Below are positions 25,598 to 36,489 of a stretch of 64,000 bases of DNA, one piece after another. Every line of letters starts with the position of its first letter. Position 1 is the first letter of the stretch. Origin of the DNA: Desulfobacterales bacterium (lineage in GTDB: Bacteria > Desulfobacterota > Desulfobacteria > Desulfobacterales > Desulfosarcinaceae); NCBI GenBank assembly GCA_016218685.1, contig JACRDD010000005.1:1-64000 (forward strand). The letters run 5' to 3'. Under the pieces are notes generated by a model. It ran no database searches, had not been told where the DNA came from, and saw only the letters and a list, made by a program, of their open reading frames with translations. A program made the position numbers and the translations under genes.

Positions 25598-25795
25598 ATG
25601 CCCAAGATCAAAACCAACCGGTCGGCTGCCAAACGGTTTCGCAAGACCGGCAGTGGAAAATTTGCCTTTTCCAAATCGCACCACAGACACATTTTGACAT
25701 CGAAAAGCCCCAAGCGCAAACGCGGGCTGCGGCAGGCGCAACTCATCTGCACCAGCGACATGAAAGAGGTGCGTCGCCTGCTGCCTAATGGATAA
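25598..25795 (+). CDS. rpmI: 50S ribosomal protein L35
   Basis: 65 residues, standard for L35: [20 protein letters not shown], then a Lys/Arg-rich core [17 protein letters not shown] precedes the ATG. It lies 196 bases after infC and 11 before rplT. That gap contains no gene or terminator I can identify. Confidence 0.95.
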   Translation: MPKIKTNRSAAKRFRKTGSGKFAFSKSHHRHILTSKSPKRKRGLRQAQLICTSDMKEVRRLLPNG

Positions 25796-25806
25796 GGAGA
25801 CAGACC

Positions 25807-26157
25807 ATGCGTATTAAAAGAGGATTCAAGGCCCGCCGGCGCCGCAATAAGGTGCTCAAGCTGGCCCGGGGCTTCCGTGGCGGCCGCAGCAAATTGTTCC
25901 GCACCGCGGCCGGTACATTGGACAGAGCGCTCAACTACGCCTTTCGGGATCGGCGCCAGCGCAAGCGGGATTTCCGCAAATTGTGGATCGCCCGCATCAA
26001 CGCCGCGGCGCGCATCAACGATCTTTCCTACAGCAAGTTTATCAGCGGCCTGAAAAAGGCCAGCGTGGCCCTGGACCGCAAGGTGCTGGCCGAGCTTGCC
26101 ATATCCGATCCCGCCGGCTTTTCCAAGATCGCCGCTCTGGCCTCGCAGCAGATCTAA
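25807..26157 (+). CDS. rplT: 50S ribosomal protein L20
   Basis: 116 residues. Assembly protein of the large subunit and, in several bacteria, translational repressor of its own operon. Typical sequence [19 protein letters not shown], then [20 protein letters not shown] and [26 protein letters not shown] precedes the ATG. It is co-oriented with infC and rpmI and separated from pheS by a structured inverted repeat. Confidence 0.96.
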   Translation: MRIKRGFKARRRRNKVLKLARGFRGGRSKLFRTAAGTLDRALNYAFRDRRQRKRDFRKLWIARINAAARINDLSYSKFISGLKKASVALDRKVLAELAISDPAGFSKIAALASQQI

Positions 26158-26164
26158 CCGGGCG

Positions 26165-27293
<1,129 letters not shown>

Positions 27294-27370
27294 TTCCAAA
27301 CCTAAAGCGGCGCCGGGATGGTTTGAAAATCCGGCGACGCGCAGCGATAAGGCTTGCTGGTAGATGACTT

Positions 27371-29785
27371 ATGAAAATTAGCTTGAGCTGGCTTCGGGAG
27401 TTTGTGCCCTGCGACCTGAGCGTGGACCGTCTGGCCCACCTGCTGACCATGACCGGCCTGGAAGTGGAGGCCGTCGAGGAGCGTTACGCCTATCTGGATT
27501 CGGTGGTGGTGGGCCGCATCACTGCGCTGGCGCCCCATCCCAACGCCGACCGGCTGAAGTTGTGCACCGTCTATACCGGTTCAGGCGAATGCACCGTGGT
27601 GTGCGGCGCGCCCAATGCCGCCGTGGGCATGCTGGCGCCCCTGGCCCTGCCCGGCACCCACCTGCCCGGCGGCCTGACCGTGGCCGAAGGGGTGATCCGC
27701 GGCCAGGCGTCGGCCGGCATGCTGTGCAGCCAGGCCGAGCTGGGGCTCGGCGCGGACGGCTCCGGCTTGATGGCGCTGCCGCTGGAATTGGCCGTGGGCC
27801 AGCCCCTGCACAAGGCCCTGAACCTATCCGACCCGGTCATGGAAGTGAGCCTGACCCCCAACCGCGCCGATTGCCTGAGCGTCATGGGCATCGCCCGTGA
27901 AGTGGCCGGTTTCGTGGGCACGCGGGCCAAACGGCCCGAAATCAGCCTGCCCGCCGGCCAGGGCGATATCCATGCCCTGGCCTCGGTTGTCATCCAATCC
28001 CCGGAGCACTGCCCGCGGTATGCGGCCCGACTGCTGGAGAACATCACGGTGGGCCCCTCGCCCTTCTGGCTCAGGGACCGTCTGCTCGCGGTGGGCTTGC
28101 GGCCCATCAACAATATCGTGGACATCACCAACCTGGTGATGCTCGAAACCGGCCAGCCGTTGCACGCCTTCGACTTCGATCACCTGGCCGAGCACCGCAT
28201 CGTGGTGCGCACGGCCGCTGCCGGCGAGCGCTTTACGACTTTAGATGGCAAGGAGCGCACCCTGGACAGCCACATGCTGATGATCTGCGACGGCCAGAAG
28301 CCGGTGGCCGTGGGCGGGGTCATGGGCGGCATGAATTCCGAAATCGAAGCGGGCACCACCCGCGTGCTGATCGAAAGCGCCTACTTCAATCCCGTCAGCA
28401 TCCGCAAAACCTCCAAGCGCCTGGGCCTCAAAAGCGACGCCTCGCACCGCTTCGAGCGCGGGGTGGACCCCCAGGGCACCCTGTACGCCCTGGACCGCGC
28501 CGCCCAACTCATGGCCGAACTGGGCAACGGCCGCCTGGTGGACGGCTGCATCGATGTGCAGTACCCCCTGCCTGCAATCCAACCCATCCGCCTGAGCGCG
28601 GTGGCCACCAACCGCCTGCTGGGCACGTCTTTTTCCCGGGACGAGATGGCCCGCTTGCTGGAAGGGATCGAATTTAAGACCCAAGCTCAGGACGCCGACA
28701 CCCTGGTGGTGGCGATTCCCAGCTTCCGCGTGGACATCGGCCGGCCCCAGGATCTCATGGAAGAGGTGGCCCGCCGGGCCGGTTACGACCAGATCCCGGT
28801 CGCCTTCACCCCCCTGCCCGCGGTGACCCAGCCGGCCCCCAAGCTGCTGGTCCAGCGCCGCTGTATCCGCGAGCTGTTCACCGGCATGGGGTTTGCCGAG
28901 GCCATCACATACAGCTTCGTGCACGCCGATTCGTGCCGCCGCCTGCGCCTGCCCGAAAGCGATCCCCGCTGCCGTCAGTTGGCCATCCTCAATCCCTTGA
29001 GCGAAGACCAGACCGTGATGCGCACCAGCCTGATCCCCGGCCTGCTCGACGCCATGCAGCGCAACGTCGCGCGCCAGACCCGCAACATCCGGCTGTTCGA
29101 GACCGGCAAGATCTTCATCAGCAACGGCAGCGCCTCCCAGCCCGACGAGATCGAGATGCTGGCCGGCTTGTGGACCGGCGACCGCGGCGAAGTTGCCTGG
29201 TACGCCAAGAGCGAGCCGTGCGACTTCTACGACCTGAAAGGCGCGGTGGAAAGTTTGCTGGAGGGATTGCATGTGCGCCCGGTGGGATTCACGCGTCTGC
29301 CCGACGAGCAATGCGCCTTTACCCAGCCCGGGTCCAGCGCCCAGATCCTGGTGGCCGGGGAGGCAATTGGCCTCATCGGCCAGGTGCACGCCCAAACGCT
29401 CCAGGCTTACGATCTGAAGCAAAATGCCTTTGTCTTCGAACTGGATCTGGCCCGGCTCATGGCCTACATTTCCGACGAGCGCCAGAACCGGCCCCTGCCG
29501 CGCTTCCCATCGGTCAGCCGGGATGTGACCGTTGTCGTGCGCAAAGAGCTGGAAGCCGAAAGGCTTTTGACGTATGTAAGAGAAATGAAGACGGCGCTGA
29601 TGGAAGAGGTACGTCTCTTCGATGTCTTCGACGGCCAGCCCATCCCCCAGGGGTGCAAGAGCGTGTCGCTTCGCATGATCTACCGCTCGGCCGAAGCGAC
29701 CCTGGAAGATGCGGCCGTCAATGAAATTCACAAGCAGATCTCCGACCGCTTGGTGGCGCATTTCAAGGCGGAGCTGCCGACCTGA
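27371..29785 (+). CDS. pheT: phenylalanine-tRNA ligase beta subunit
   Basis: 804 residues, full length. N-terminal ISLSWLREFVPCDLSVDRLA; EMAP/tRNA-binding domain (VVVGRITALAPHPNADRLKL); B3/B4 editing region (NRADCLSVMGIAREVAGF); B5 domain; and C-terminal anticodon-binding FDX-ACB (PRFPSVSRDVTVVVRKELEA). Forms the alpha2-beta2 enzyme with PheS, 77 bases upstream. Confidence 0.96.
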   Translation: MKISLSWLREFVPCDLSVDRLAHLLTMTGLEVEAVEERYAYLDSVVVGRITALAPHPNADRLKLCTVYTGSGECTVVCGAPNAAVGMLAPLALPGTHLPGGLTVAEGVIRGQASAGMLCSQAELGLGADGSGLMALPLELAVGQPLHKALNLSDPVMEVSLTPNRADCLSVMGIAREVAGFVGTRAKRPEISLPAGQGDIHALASVVIQSPEHCPRYAARLLENITVGPSPFWLRDRLLAVGLRPINNIVDITNLVMLETGQPLHAFDFDHLAEHRIVVRTAAAGERFTTLDGKERTLDSHMLMICDGQKPVAVGGVMGGMNSEIEAGTTRVLIESAYFNPVSIRKTSKRLGLKSDASHRFERGVDPQGTLYALDRAAQLMAELGNGRLVDGCIDVQYPLPAIQPIRLSAVATNRLLGTSFSRDEMARLLEGIEFKTQAQDADTLVVAIPSFRVDIGRPQDLMEEVARRAGYDQIPVAFTPLPAVTQPAPKLLVQRRCIRELFTGMGFAEAITYSFVHADSCRRLRLPESDPRCRQLAILNPLSEDQTVMRTSLIPGLLDAMQRNVARQTRNIRLFETGKIFISNGSASQPDEIEMLAGLWTGDRGEVAWYAKSEPCDFYDLKGAVESLLEGLHVRPVGFTRLPDEQCAFTQPGSSAQILVAGEAIGLIGQVHAQTLQAYDLKQNAFVFELDLARLMAYISDERQNRPLPRFPSVSRDVTVVVRKELEAERLLTYVREMKTALMEEVRLFDVFDGQPIPQGCKSVSLRMIYRSAEATLEDAAVNEIHKQISDRLVAHFKAELPT

Positions 29786-29809
29786 AACGGGGTATGGAAA
29801 GGAGCGCCC

Positions 29810-30163
29810 ATGGCCGCACCCGAACATCCACCCGCAATTCCCGACAAGCTCTACTTCCGCATCGGGGAGGTCAGCCGTCTGGCCCGGGTGCCGTCCAGCG
29901 TCCTGCGTTTTTGGGAGAGTGAGTTTCCGCGCATCCGCCCCAAGCGCACCGATGCCGGCCAGCGGCTCTACCGCAAGCAGGACGTGGAGCTGATCCTGAC
30001 CATCCGGCACCTGCTCTACGACCGCAAGTTCACCATCAAGGGCGCCCGGCAATATCTGAAATCCGAGGCGACGGACGAGACGACACCCGCCCCGCCCGCG
30101 CCCCAAACCCTGCGCGAACAGATCCTGTCCGAACTCAAAGCCATTCGGGATTTGCTGGAATAG
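29810..30163 (+). CDS. MerR family transcriptional regulator
   Basis: 117 residues. N-terminal winged HTH YFRIGEVSRLARVPSSVLRF followed by the wing RPKRTDAGQRLYRKQDVELI. The short tail has no metal-binding cysteines, so it is not a metal sensor. It occupies the place held by ihfA after pheT in gammaproteobacteria, and this arrangement is common in deltaproteobacterial relatives. Target unknown. Confidence 0.87.
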   Translation: MAAPEHPPAIPDKLYFRIGEVSRLARVPSSVLRFWESEFPRIRPKRTDAGQRLYRKQDVELILTIRHLLYDRKFTIKGARQYLKSEATDETTPAPPAPQTLREQILSELKAIRDLLE

Positions 30164-30167
30164 ATAT

Positions 30168-30707
30168 TTACTGCTTGGACTCGGTTTCCGCCCGCAGACG
30201 CACCGACAGTTTCTGGCGGGATTCCTGTCCGTCCCGGCCGAGGACCAGCAAAATGCCGTTTTCACCGGAGGGCAGAATCCCGGGGATGAAGCCGCGCCGC
30301 CCTTGCTTGGGAATTTCACTGCTGGGCAAAAAGGCGATGGTGCGCAGGGGAAAGATCTCCTGGGTGAAGGTCGCCCCGGCCGGCACCACCTCCTGGGGAA
30401 TATGGCCCTGGATGGTGGCCGGATCGATGCCCCGATAAATGAACACGCCCAGATCGCGGCCGTTGTGCAGATAGCGGGTCTGGTTCCAATCCAGTGTCAG
30501 CGGCGTCGCGCCGTCGTTGCGCAGGGTGAGGCGAAAACCCACAAAGAATTCTTCATTTTCCTTGAGCGGTTCCAGCACAACCCGCAGGCCGGGTGCGGCA
30601 ATGGTCTGGGTCAGCGGCTCGCTGCGCCACTTTTGGACGGGCGTCGCGGCACAGGCGCACAACAGCCCTAGGCCGGCCGCGATAAGGATTTTAATGATCG
30701 AATGCAT
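30168..30707 (-). CDS. uncharacterised lipoprotein
   Basis: 179 residues with lipobox L16-C17-A18-C19. The mature part looks like one beta-sandwich (VVLEPLKENEEFFVGFRLTL, RNDGATPLTLDWNQTRYLHN), reminiscent of secondary immunoglobulin-like or transport-inhibitor folds, but I recognise no named family. It is convergent with the MerR gene, 4 bases away. Confidence 0.6.
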   Translation of the reverse strand: MHSIIKILIAAGLGLLCACAATPVQKWRSEPLTQTIAAPGLRVVLEPLKENEEFFVGFRLTLRNDGATPLTLDWNQTRYLHNGRDLGVFIYRGIDPATIQGHIPQEVVPAGATFTQEIFPLRTIAFLPSSEIPKQGRRGFIPGILPSGENGILLVLGRDGQESRQKLSVRLRAETESKQ

Positions 30708-30771
30708 CTCAGCTCCTTTTTTCCCCCTTAGCAGCCGATCTTTGGGATGTCAACAAAGCCCTTGAAACCAG

Positions 30772-30800
30772 TTGACATCATATTTTGCTTGCCTTATAAA
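30772..30800 (+). promoter_or_regulatory. near-consensus sigma-70 promoter of tRNA-Gly
   Basis: TTGACA (30772-30777), 17-base spacer, TATAAA (30795-30800). It lies 13 bases before the mature tRNA 5' end and very likely drives the tRNA, and perhaps rimP-nusA-infB by read-through. Confidence 0.8.
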
Positions 30801-30813
30801 GGGCTCCTGGTTA

Positions 30814-30889
30814 GCGGGCATAGCTCAGTTGGTAGAGTACAAGCTTCCCAAGCTTGGTGTCGCGAGTTCGAATCTCGTTGCCCGCTCCA
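30814..30889 (+). tRNA. tRNA-Gly (anticodon CCC)
   Basis: 76 bases including an encoded CCA. Acceptor arms GCGGGCA/TGCCCGC pair fully, with T discriminator; the D arm contains AGCTCAGTTGGTAGAG; anticodon stem CAAGC/GCTTG with loop TTCCCAA gives anticodon CCC (reads GGG); T arm CGAGTTCGAATCTCG. All conserved positions appear intact. It lies immediately upstream of rimP-nusA-infB, where E. coli has metY. Confidence 0.93.
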
Positions 30890-31024
30890 CCTTAAAGTCC
30901 GGGATTTCATCTGAACCGAACTTGGTAAAGTAGAGTACGTGCGGTTGTAGGTAAGTTTTTCAGATGACGGGTTCCAAATAGCGGATACACGTATCCGGGT
31001 CGGCAACGATCTACTTTCCAGGGG

Positions 31025-31052
31025 AACGGGCTTAAAGCCCGTTTTTGTTTTT
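31025..31052 (+). terminator. rho-independent terminator between tRNA-Gly and rimP
   Basis: Stem AACGGGC (31025-31031) / GCCCGTT (31037-31043), 5-base loop, then TTTGTTTTT. It lies 18 bases before rimP and 135 after the tRNA, so it probably ends the tRNA transcript or attenuates entry into the nusA operon. Confidence 0.8.
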
Positions 31053-31070
31053 GCGCCAGGAATGTGAGCG

Positions 31071-31580
31071 ATGATGGCAACCGAGAGTGAAAACGATATT
31101 CCCCAGGTCATCGGCATGGCAGCCAACCCCATGGTGGCCAAGGTTTGGCGCCTGGCCGAACCGCTGTGCCTCTCCGAGGGCCTGGAGCTGGTGCATGTGG
31201 AGTACCAGCGCGAACCGGCCGGCCGGACCCTGCGGATCTACCTGGACAAGCCCGGCGGCGTGACGCTCGATGACTGCGTCAACATCAGCCGGCAATTGGG
31301 CGATCTGCTGGATGTGGGCCTGGAGACCGAGGCTTCCTATCGCATGGAGGTCTCTTCGCCCGGCATTCAGCGCCCACTGGGCAGACTCGGCGATTTCGAA
31401 CGGTTCAAAGGCCGCCGGGCCAAAGTGCGCACGGCCCAGGCCCTTGAAGGCCGAAAGAATTTCACGGGCACGTTGCAAGGTCTCAGCGGGCTGTCCGTTC
31501 TGCTCATGGTCGACAACCAGACCCTGAGCATTGCGTTTACCGATATCGTCAAGGCGCACCTTATTCAATCAATGGAGTAA
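31071..31580 (+). CDS. rimP: ribosome maturation factor RimP
   Basis: 169 residues. 30S assembly factor. Typical features: LCLSEGLELVHVEYQREPAG, RTLRIYLDKPGGVTLDDCVN and VSSPGIQRPLGRLGDFERF. First gene of rimP-nusA-infB. ATG 31071 is followed by another ATG at 31074; AGGAA lies 8 or more bases upstream, so either is possible. nusA follows after 4 bases. Confidence 0.94.
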   Translation: MMATESENDIPQVIGMAANPMVAKVWRLAEPLCLSEGLELVHVEYQREPAGRTLRIYLDKPGGVTLDDCVNISRQLGDLLDVGLETEASYRMEVSSPGIQRPLGRLGDFERFKGRRAKVRTAQALEGRKNFTGTLQGLSGLSVLLMVDNQTLSIAFTDIVKAHLIQSME

Positions 31581-31584
31581 ACCC

Positions 31585-33027
31585 ATGCTAATGGCAGACG
31601 TGAAACGCGTAGTGGAACAAGTGAGCCGCGATAAGGGGATCGATCGCCAGATCCTGATCCAGGCCCTCGAGGAGGCTTTGCGCTCCGCGGCGCGCAAGAA
31701 ATACGGGGCCAAGATCGATATCGAAGCCAATTTCAACGATCAATCTGGCGAGATCGAACTGTTCCAGTTCAAGGAAGTGGTGGAAGAGGTGACCGAGCCC
31801 GACATCCAGATCAGCCTGCAGGAAGGCCGCAAGCTGGACCCGGAATGTGAAGTCGGCGACAGCCTGGGCACCAAGATGGACGCCGCCACCTTCGGCCGCA
31901 TCGCGGCCCAATCGGCCAAGCAGGTGATCATTCAAAAGCTCAAGGATGCCGAGCGCGACGCGGTCTACACCAACTTCATCGACCGCAAGGGCGAAATCAT
32001 CAACGGCATCGTCCAGCGCTTCGACCGCGGCGACATCGTCGTCAACCTGGGCGCCACCGAGGCGGTGCTGCCGGTGCGCGAGCAAGTGCCCCGGGAGAGC
32101 TACCGCCGGGGCGACCGCATCCGGGCCTTGATTCTGGACGTGCTCTATGAAAGCCGCGGACCGCAAGTGGTGCTGACCCGCACCCATCCCGAGTTTCTGG
32201 TGATGCTCTTCAAGACCGAGGTGCCCGAAATCGCCGAAGGCATCGTGGACATCAAGGGCGCGGCCCGCGAGCCGGGCAGCCGCGCCAAGATCGCCGTGGC
32301 CTCCACCGATTCGGACATCGATCCGGTGGGCGCCTGCGTCGGCATGAAGGGCAGTCGCGTGCAGAACGTGGTGCAGGAGCTGCGCGGCGAGAAGATCGAC
32401 ATCATCCCCTGGCACGTGGATGCCGCCAAATTCGTTTGCAATGCCCTGGCGCCGGCCGAGATCTCCCGGGTGATCATCGACGAAGAGAACCGCTCCATGG
32501 AGGTCATCGTGCCCGATGACTTCCTCTCCGTGGCCATCGGCAAGCGCGGCCAGAATGTCCGGCTGGCCTCCAAGCTCACCGGCTGGCACCTGGACGTCAA
32601 CAGCGAGAGCCAATACAACCAGACCATGCAGAGCGGCTACAACTCGCTGATGCAGGTGGAAGGCATCGGGGCCGGCATCGCCGACGCCTTGTTCGAGAAG
32701 GGCTACTATTCGGCCGAGGAACTGGCCGCTGCCGAGGTTGAAGATTTGACCCAGATCCGGGGCGTCGGCGAAGAGAAAGCCAAGCTTCTGATCCTCAACG
32801 CCAAGGTGGCGCTGCTGACGGCCAGAACCAAGGCCGAAGCCGCCGCGGCCGCAGCCAAGGCCGAGGCTGCCGCGGCCCCGCCGGCCGACGAGCAAACCCA
32901 AGAGCGGGATGCGACGGAGGCTCAAGCGAGCCCCGCGGACACCACCGCCGCCGAAGCATCGGACCCTGTTGAAAAGGAGAATGTGCCGGAAGATACCGAT
33001 ACCAACGAAACGCCGCCCCAGGAATAG
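31585..33027 (+). CDS. nusA: transcription termination/antitermination factor NusA
   Basis: 480 residues. N-terminal RNA polymerase-binding domain ([20 protein letters not shown]), S1 domain ([20 protein letters not shown]), two KH domains ([40 protein letters not shown]), one C-terminal HhH region ([20 protein letters not shown]) and an Ala/Glu-rich tail. ATG 31585 follows GGAG at 31574-31577. The frame is open into rimP, but the upstream residues are not conserved. Confidence 0.95.
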   Translation: MLMADVKRVVEQVSRDKGIDRQILIQALEEALRSAARKKYGAKIDIEANFNDQSGEIELFQFKEVVEEVTEPDIQISLQEGRKLDPECEVGDSLGTKMDAATFGRIAAQSAKQVIIQKLKDAERDAVYTNFIDRKGEIINGIVQRFDRGDIVVNLGATEAVLPVREQVPRESYRRGDRIRALILDVLYESRGPQVVLTRTHPEFLVMLFKTEVPEIAEGIVDIKGAAREPGSRAKIAVASTDSDIDPVGACVGMKGSRVQNVVQELRGEKIDIIPWHVDAAKFVCNALAPAEISRVIIDEENRSMEVIVPDDFLSVAIGKRGQNVRLASKLTGWHLDVNSESQYNQTMQSGYNSLMQVEGIGAGIADALFEKGYYSAEELAAAEVEDLTQIRGVGEEKAKLLILNAKVALLTARTKAEAAAAAAKAEAAAAPPADEQTQERDATEAQASPADTTAAEASDPVEKENVPEDTDTNETPPQE

Positions 33028-33089
33028 CCCACTGCCATACGGAAGATTGCGCCGAGCATCGGCAACGAACATCACGTGAAGGGGGATGG

Positions 33090-35807
33090 ATGACACAACC
33101 CAAGAAAAGAGTATACGAGCTGGCACGAGAGCTCAATATGACCAACAAGGCGCTGCTTGAGAAGATCAGCACCCTCGATCTTGGTCTGAACTCCCATATG
33201 AGCACTCTGGATGACGGCCACGAAGCCACCATCCGACAGTTGATCCAGGGCGGCCCCTCCCCCGATCGGGATGAAATGCGCGTTAAACCGACGGTCATTC
33301 GCCGCCGGCGCAAAACCGTCGAGGAGAAGAGCGAAGAAGAGGCGGCCGCCGAAGCGGCCGAAGCAGCGGCCGAAGCGGCCGCCGAAGCAGCGGCTGAGGA
33401 AAAGGCCGCACCTGCCGAGAAGGCGCTGACCGCCGAGAGCCCAGAAGAAGCGGTGGCCGAAGCCGGGGAAGCGCTTCAGCCCGCCGAAACGGAAGCTGCG
33501 TCGGAGGCGCCGGCCGAAGAGCAGGCCGAACCCGAGGCCGACGAAGCCCAGGCCGAGCCCGAGGAGGCTGCCGCACCGGAGCCGGCCGAAAGCGAAGCGC
33601 AATCGGCCGCCGCCGAAACCCAGGCACCCGAGCTTGCGTCGCCGCTTACCGAAATCGGCAAAGCCAAGGTGGAATTCAAGGGCAAAAAGAAGAAGAAAGA
33701 ATCGGCCGCCAAGATCATCAAGCTGCCGGAACGGCCCGTGACGCCCGAGCCGGAGCCCGAACCCGTGCCGATCGTCCCCGTGGTCGTGCCCGAGCCGGCC
33801 GCACCCAAGGGCGATAAGGGCGCCGAAAAGCCCAAGAAAAAAACCAAGAAGAAGGGCGAGACCACCGAAGAAGAGGTCCTGCCCGACAAGAAGTTCCTGA
33901 AGAAGAAGATCTCTTTCCGCAAGAAAGAGGTGGTGGAGGGTGCCGACCTGTACGATCGCGTCCGACCGCGCAAGGGACGCAAGGGCGGCAAGGCCAAGGT
34001 TATCCCCATCGCCCAGAAGACCCAGATCACCCAGGCCAAGGCCATCAAGCGCCGCGTGCGCATCGACGACACCATCATCGTCTCCGATCTGGCCAAGCGC
34101 ATGGGCATCAAGGCCGGCGACATGATCGCCAAACTGATGCTCATGGGCGTCATGGTAACGGTCAACCAGACCATCGATTACGATACGGCCGCCCTGCTGG
34201 CCGCCGAGTTCGGCTATGAAGTCGAAAGAGCCGCCTTCGAAGAGGAGACCATCCTGCAGACCACCACCGCCCAGAACGACAATCCCGACAATCTGCTCCA
34301 CCGGCCCCCGGTGGTCACCATCATGGGCCACGTCGACCACGGCAAGACTTCGCTGCTGGATGTCATCCGCAAGACCCGCGTCACGGCCGGCGAGGCCGGC
34401 GGCATCACCCAGCACATCGGCGCCTACCTGGTGCGCACCGAAAAAGGCAAGATCGCCTTCCTGGATACCCCGGGCCATGAAGCCTTTTCGGCCATGCGCT
34501 CGCGCGGCGCCCACATCACCGACATCGTCATCCTGGTGGTGGCGGCCGACGACGGTGTCATGCCCCAGACCGTGGAGGCCATCAACCACGCCAAAGCGGC
34601 CAAGGTGCCGATCATCGTGGCGGTCAACAAGATGGACAAGCCCGACGCCAACCCGGACCGGGTCCAGCGCCAGTTGGCCGAAATCGGCGTGTCGCCCGAA
34701 GATTGGGGCGGCGAAAACATCTTCGTAAAGGTCTCGGCCAAGCAGCAGACCGGCATCGACGAGCTGATGGAGATGATCCTGCTGCAAGCCGAACTGCTCG
34801 AACTCAAGGCCAATCCCAACAAGCTGGCCACGGGCCACGTGGTCGAAGCCAAGCTCGACTCCGGACGCGGCCCGGTGGCCACGGTGCTGGTCAAGGAAGG
34901 CACCCTCAAGGCCGGCGATGCGGTGGTGTGCGGCGTGCATTACGGTAAAATCCGCGCCCTGCTCGATGACCGCGGCAAAAAAGTGGACGAGGCCGGGCCC
35001 TCCCATCCGGTGGAGATCATCGGCCTTTCGGGCGTGCCCATGGCCGGCGATGAGATGATCGCCCTCAAGGACGAAAAGGATGCCAAGCAGGTCAGCTCTC
35101 ACCGCACCCAGAAGGCGCGCGCCAAGGAGCTGGCCAAAACCAGCCGCCTGAGCCTGGAAAAGCTGTTCGAGCGCATGAAGGAAGGACAGGTCAAGGACCT
35201 GAACCTGATCATCAAGACCGACGTGGACGGCTCCATGGAGGCCATCCGCGACTCGCTGCTCAAGCTCTCCAACCAGGAAGTTTCAATCAACATCATCCAT
35301 GCGGCCACCGGCACGATCACCGAGTCGGACATCTCCCTGGCGGCCGTGTCCGAGGCCATCATCATCGGCTTCAACGTGCGCGCCAATCCCAAGGTCCAGG
35401 AGATGGCCCACGAAGAGAACGTGGATATCCGCTACCACAACATCATCTACAACGTGATCAAAGAGGTCAAGGATGCCATCGTGGGCCTGATGAAGTCCAC
35501 CTTCGTGGAGCGTACCCTGGGCCGGGCCGAAGTACGCGAAACCTTCCACGTGCCCAAGGTGGGCATGATTGCCGGTTGCTATGTCACCGACGGCAGGATC
35601 GAGCGCAATCAACGCACGCGCCTGATCCGGGACGGCATCGTGATCTACGACGGCAAGAACACCTCGTTGCGGCGCTACAAGGATGACGCCCGCGAGGTGC
35701 AAGCCGGCTACGAGTGCGGTATCGCCCTGGAGAACTACAACGACATCAAGGTGGGCGACGTGATCGAGTGCTACTACATGGAAGAGATTAAACCGGAAAT
35801 GGCGTGA
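33090..35807 (+). CDS. infB: translation initiation factor IF-2
   Basis: 905 residues. An IF2_N domain ([20 protein letters not shown]) is followed by a long Ala/Glu/Lys-rich linker (~70-330). The GTPase has [20 protein letters not shown] (G1), DTPGHEAF (G3) and NKMD (G4), then the C1/C2 domains that bind fMet-tRNA. Its TGA overlaps the next ATG. Confidence 0.97.
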   Translation: MTQPKKRVYELARELNMTNKALLEKISTLDLGLNSHMSTLDDGHEATIRQLIQGGPSPDRDEMRVKPTVIRRRRKTVEEKSEEEAAAEAAEAAAEAAAEAAAEEKAAPAEKALTAESPEEAVAEAGEALQPAETEAASEAPAEEQAEPEADEAQAEPEEAAAPEPAESEAQSAAAETQAPELASPLTEIGKAKVEFKGKKKKKESAAKIIKLPERPVTPEPEPEPVPIVPVVVPEPAAPKGDKGAEKPKKKTKKKGETTEEEVLPDKKFLKKKISFRKKEVVEGADLYDRVRPRKGRKGGKAKVIPIAQKTQITQAKAIKRRVRIDDTIIVSDLAKRMGIKAGDMIAKLMLMGVMVTVNQTIDYDTAALLAAEFGYEVERAAFEEETILQTTTAQNDNPDNLLHRPPVVTIMGHVDHGKTSLLDVIRKTRVTAGEAGGITQHIGAYLVRTEKGKIAFLDTPGHEAFSAMRSRGAHITDIVILVVAADDGVMPQTVEAINHAKAAKVPIIVAVNKMDKPDANPDRVQRQLAEIGVSPEDWGGENIFVKVSAKQQTGIDELMEMILLQAELLELKANPNKLATGHVVEAKLDSGRGPVATVLVKEGTLKAGDAVVCGVHYGKIRALLDDRGKKVDEAGPSHPVEIIGLSGVPMAGDEMIALKDEKDAKQVSSHRTQKARAKELAKTSRLSLEKLFERMKEGQVKDLNLIIKTDVDGSMEAIRDSLLKLSNQEVSINIIHAATGTITESDISLAAVSEAIIIGFNVRANPKVQEMAHEENVDIRYHNIIYNVIKEVKDAIVGLMKSTFVERTLGRAEVRETFHVPKVGMIAGCYVTDGRIERNQRTRLIRDGIVIYDGKNTSLRRYKDDAREVQAGYECGIALENYNDIKVGDVIECYYMEEIKPEMA

Positions 35808-36124
35808 TGACGAAGCGCTCTTCGGCCCAGGCGCACATGGTGGTGGGGATCGGCGTCTTGACGTTCCAGATTCACGACTGCCGCTCGCTCAAGACCAAGC
35901 GGAGCATCGTCAAGACCATCATCCACCAGATCCAGAACAACTTTAACGCCTCGGTGGCCGAGGTGGGGGCCAACGATATCCACCAGCGGGCCCAGATCGG
36001 ATTCGCCCTGGCCGGCTCCGATCACCAGGTGATCAACGCCAAGATCGACAAGATCATCAATTTCGCCGAAGATCTGGGCCTGGCCCAGATGATCGATTCG
36101 GAGATGGAGATAATACACTTATAA
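35807..36124 (+). CDS. DUF503 (YlxP-like) protein
   Basis: 105 residues. VVGIGVLTFQIHDCRSLKTK, then RSIVKTIIHQIQNNFNASVA and GSDHQVINAKIDKIINFAED match DUF503/YlxP, regularly found between infB and rbfA and proposed to help ribosome or RNA handling. ATG 35807 overlaps the infB TGA, suggesting translational coupling. Confidence 0.87.
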   Translation: MTKRSSAQAHMVVGIGVLTFQIHDCRSLKTKRSIVKTIIHQIQNNFNASVAEVGANDIHQRAQIGFALAGSDHQVINAKIDKIINFAEDLGLAQMIDSEMEIIHL

Positions 36125-36126
36125 CC

Positions 36127-36489
36127 ATGAGACCCTTTTCCCGCAGTGATCGCGTGGGCGGTTTGATTAAGGAGGTGATGGGCGACCTGCTGCGCAAGCA
36201 GATCAGCGACCCGCGCCTGGCCAAAGCCGTCATCACCGATGTGGAAGTGACCCGCGACCTGCGGTTGGCCAAGATTTACTTTGCCACCTCGAGCGGTGAA
36301 AATGCCCCCCAGGAGGCCCTGGCAGCATTTCAGAAGGCCCGCGGCTTTCTCAAGCGCGAACTGGCCCAACGCCTGGCCCTGCGCTACATGCCGGACATCC
36401 AGTTTTTCTATGATAAGTCCATCGACTACGGCGCCCGCATCGAGCAGCTTTTAAAAACGGTAAAGACCCATGATACAAACGATCATTGA
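36127..36489 (+). CDS. rbfA: 30S ribosome-binding factor RbfA
   Basis: 120 residues. Single KH-type domain: RSDRVGGLIKEVMGDLLRKQ, DPRLAKAVITDVEVTRDLRL and YMPDIQFFYDKSIDYGARIE. It is required for late 16S 5'-end maturation. It overlaps the start of nrnA by 20 bases and follows ylxP by 2. Confidence 0.94.
   Translation: MRPFSRSDRVGGLIKEVMGDLLRKQISDPRLAKAVITDVEVTRDLRLAKIYFATSSGENAPQEALAAFQKARGFLKRELAQRLALRYMPDIQFFYDKSIDYGARIEQLLKTVKTHDTNDH

Noticed and set aside
28241-30319. 692-codon minus-strand open frame over pheT and the MerR gene
   Set aside because: Shadow frame; pheT and the regulator are certain.
33072-35102. 676-codon minus-strand frame opposite infB
   Set aside because: Shadow of the repetitive Ala/Glu linker.
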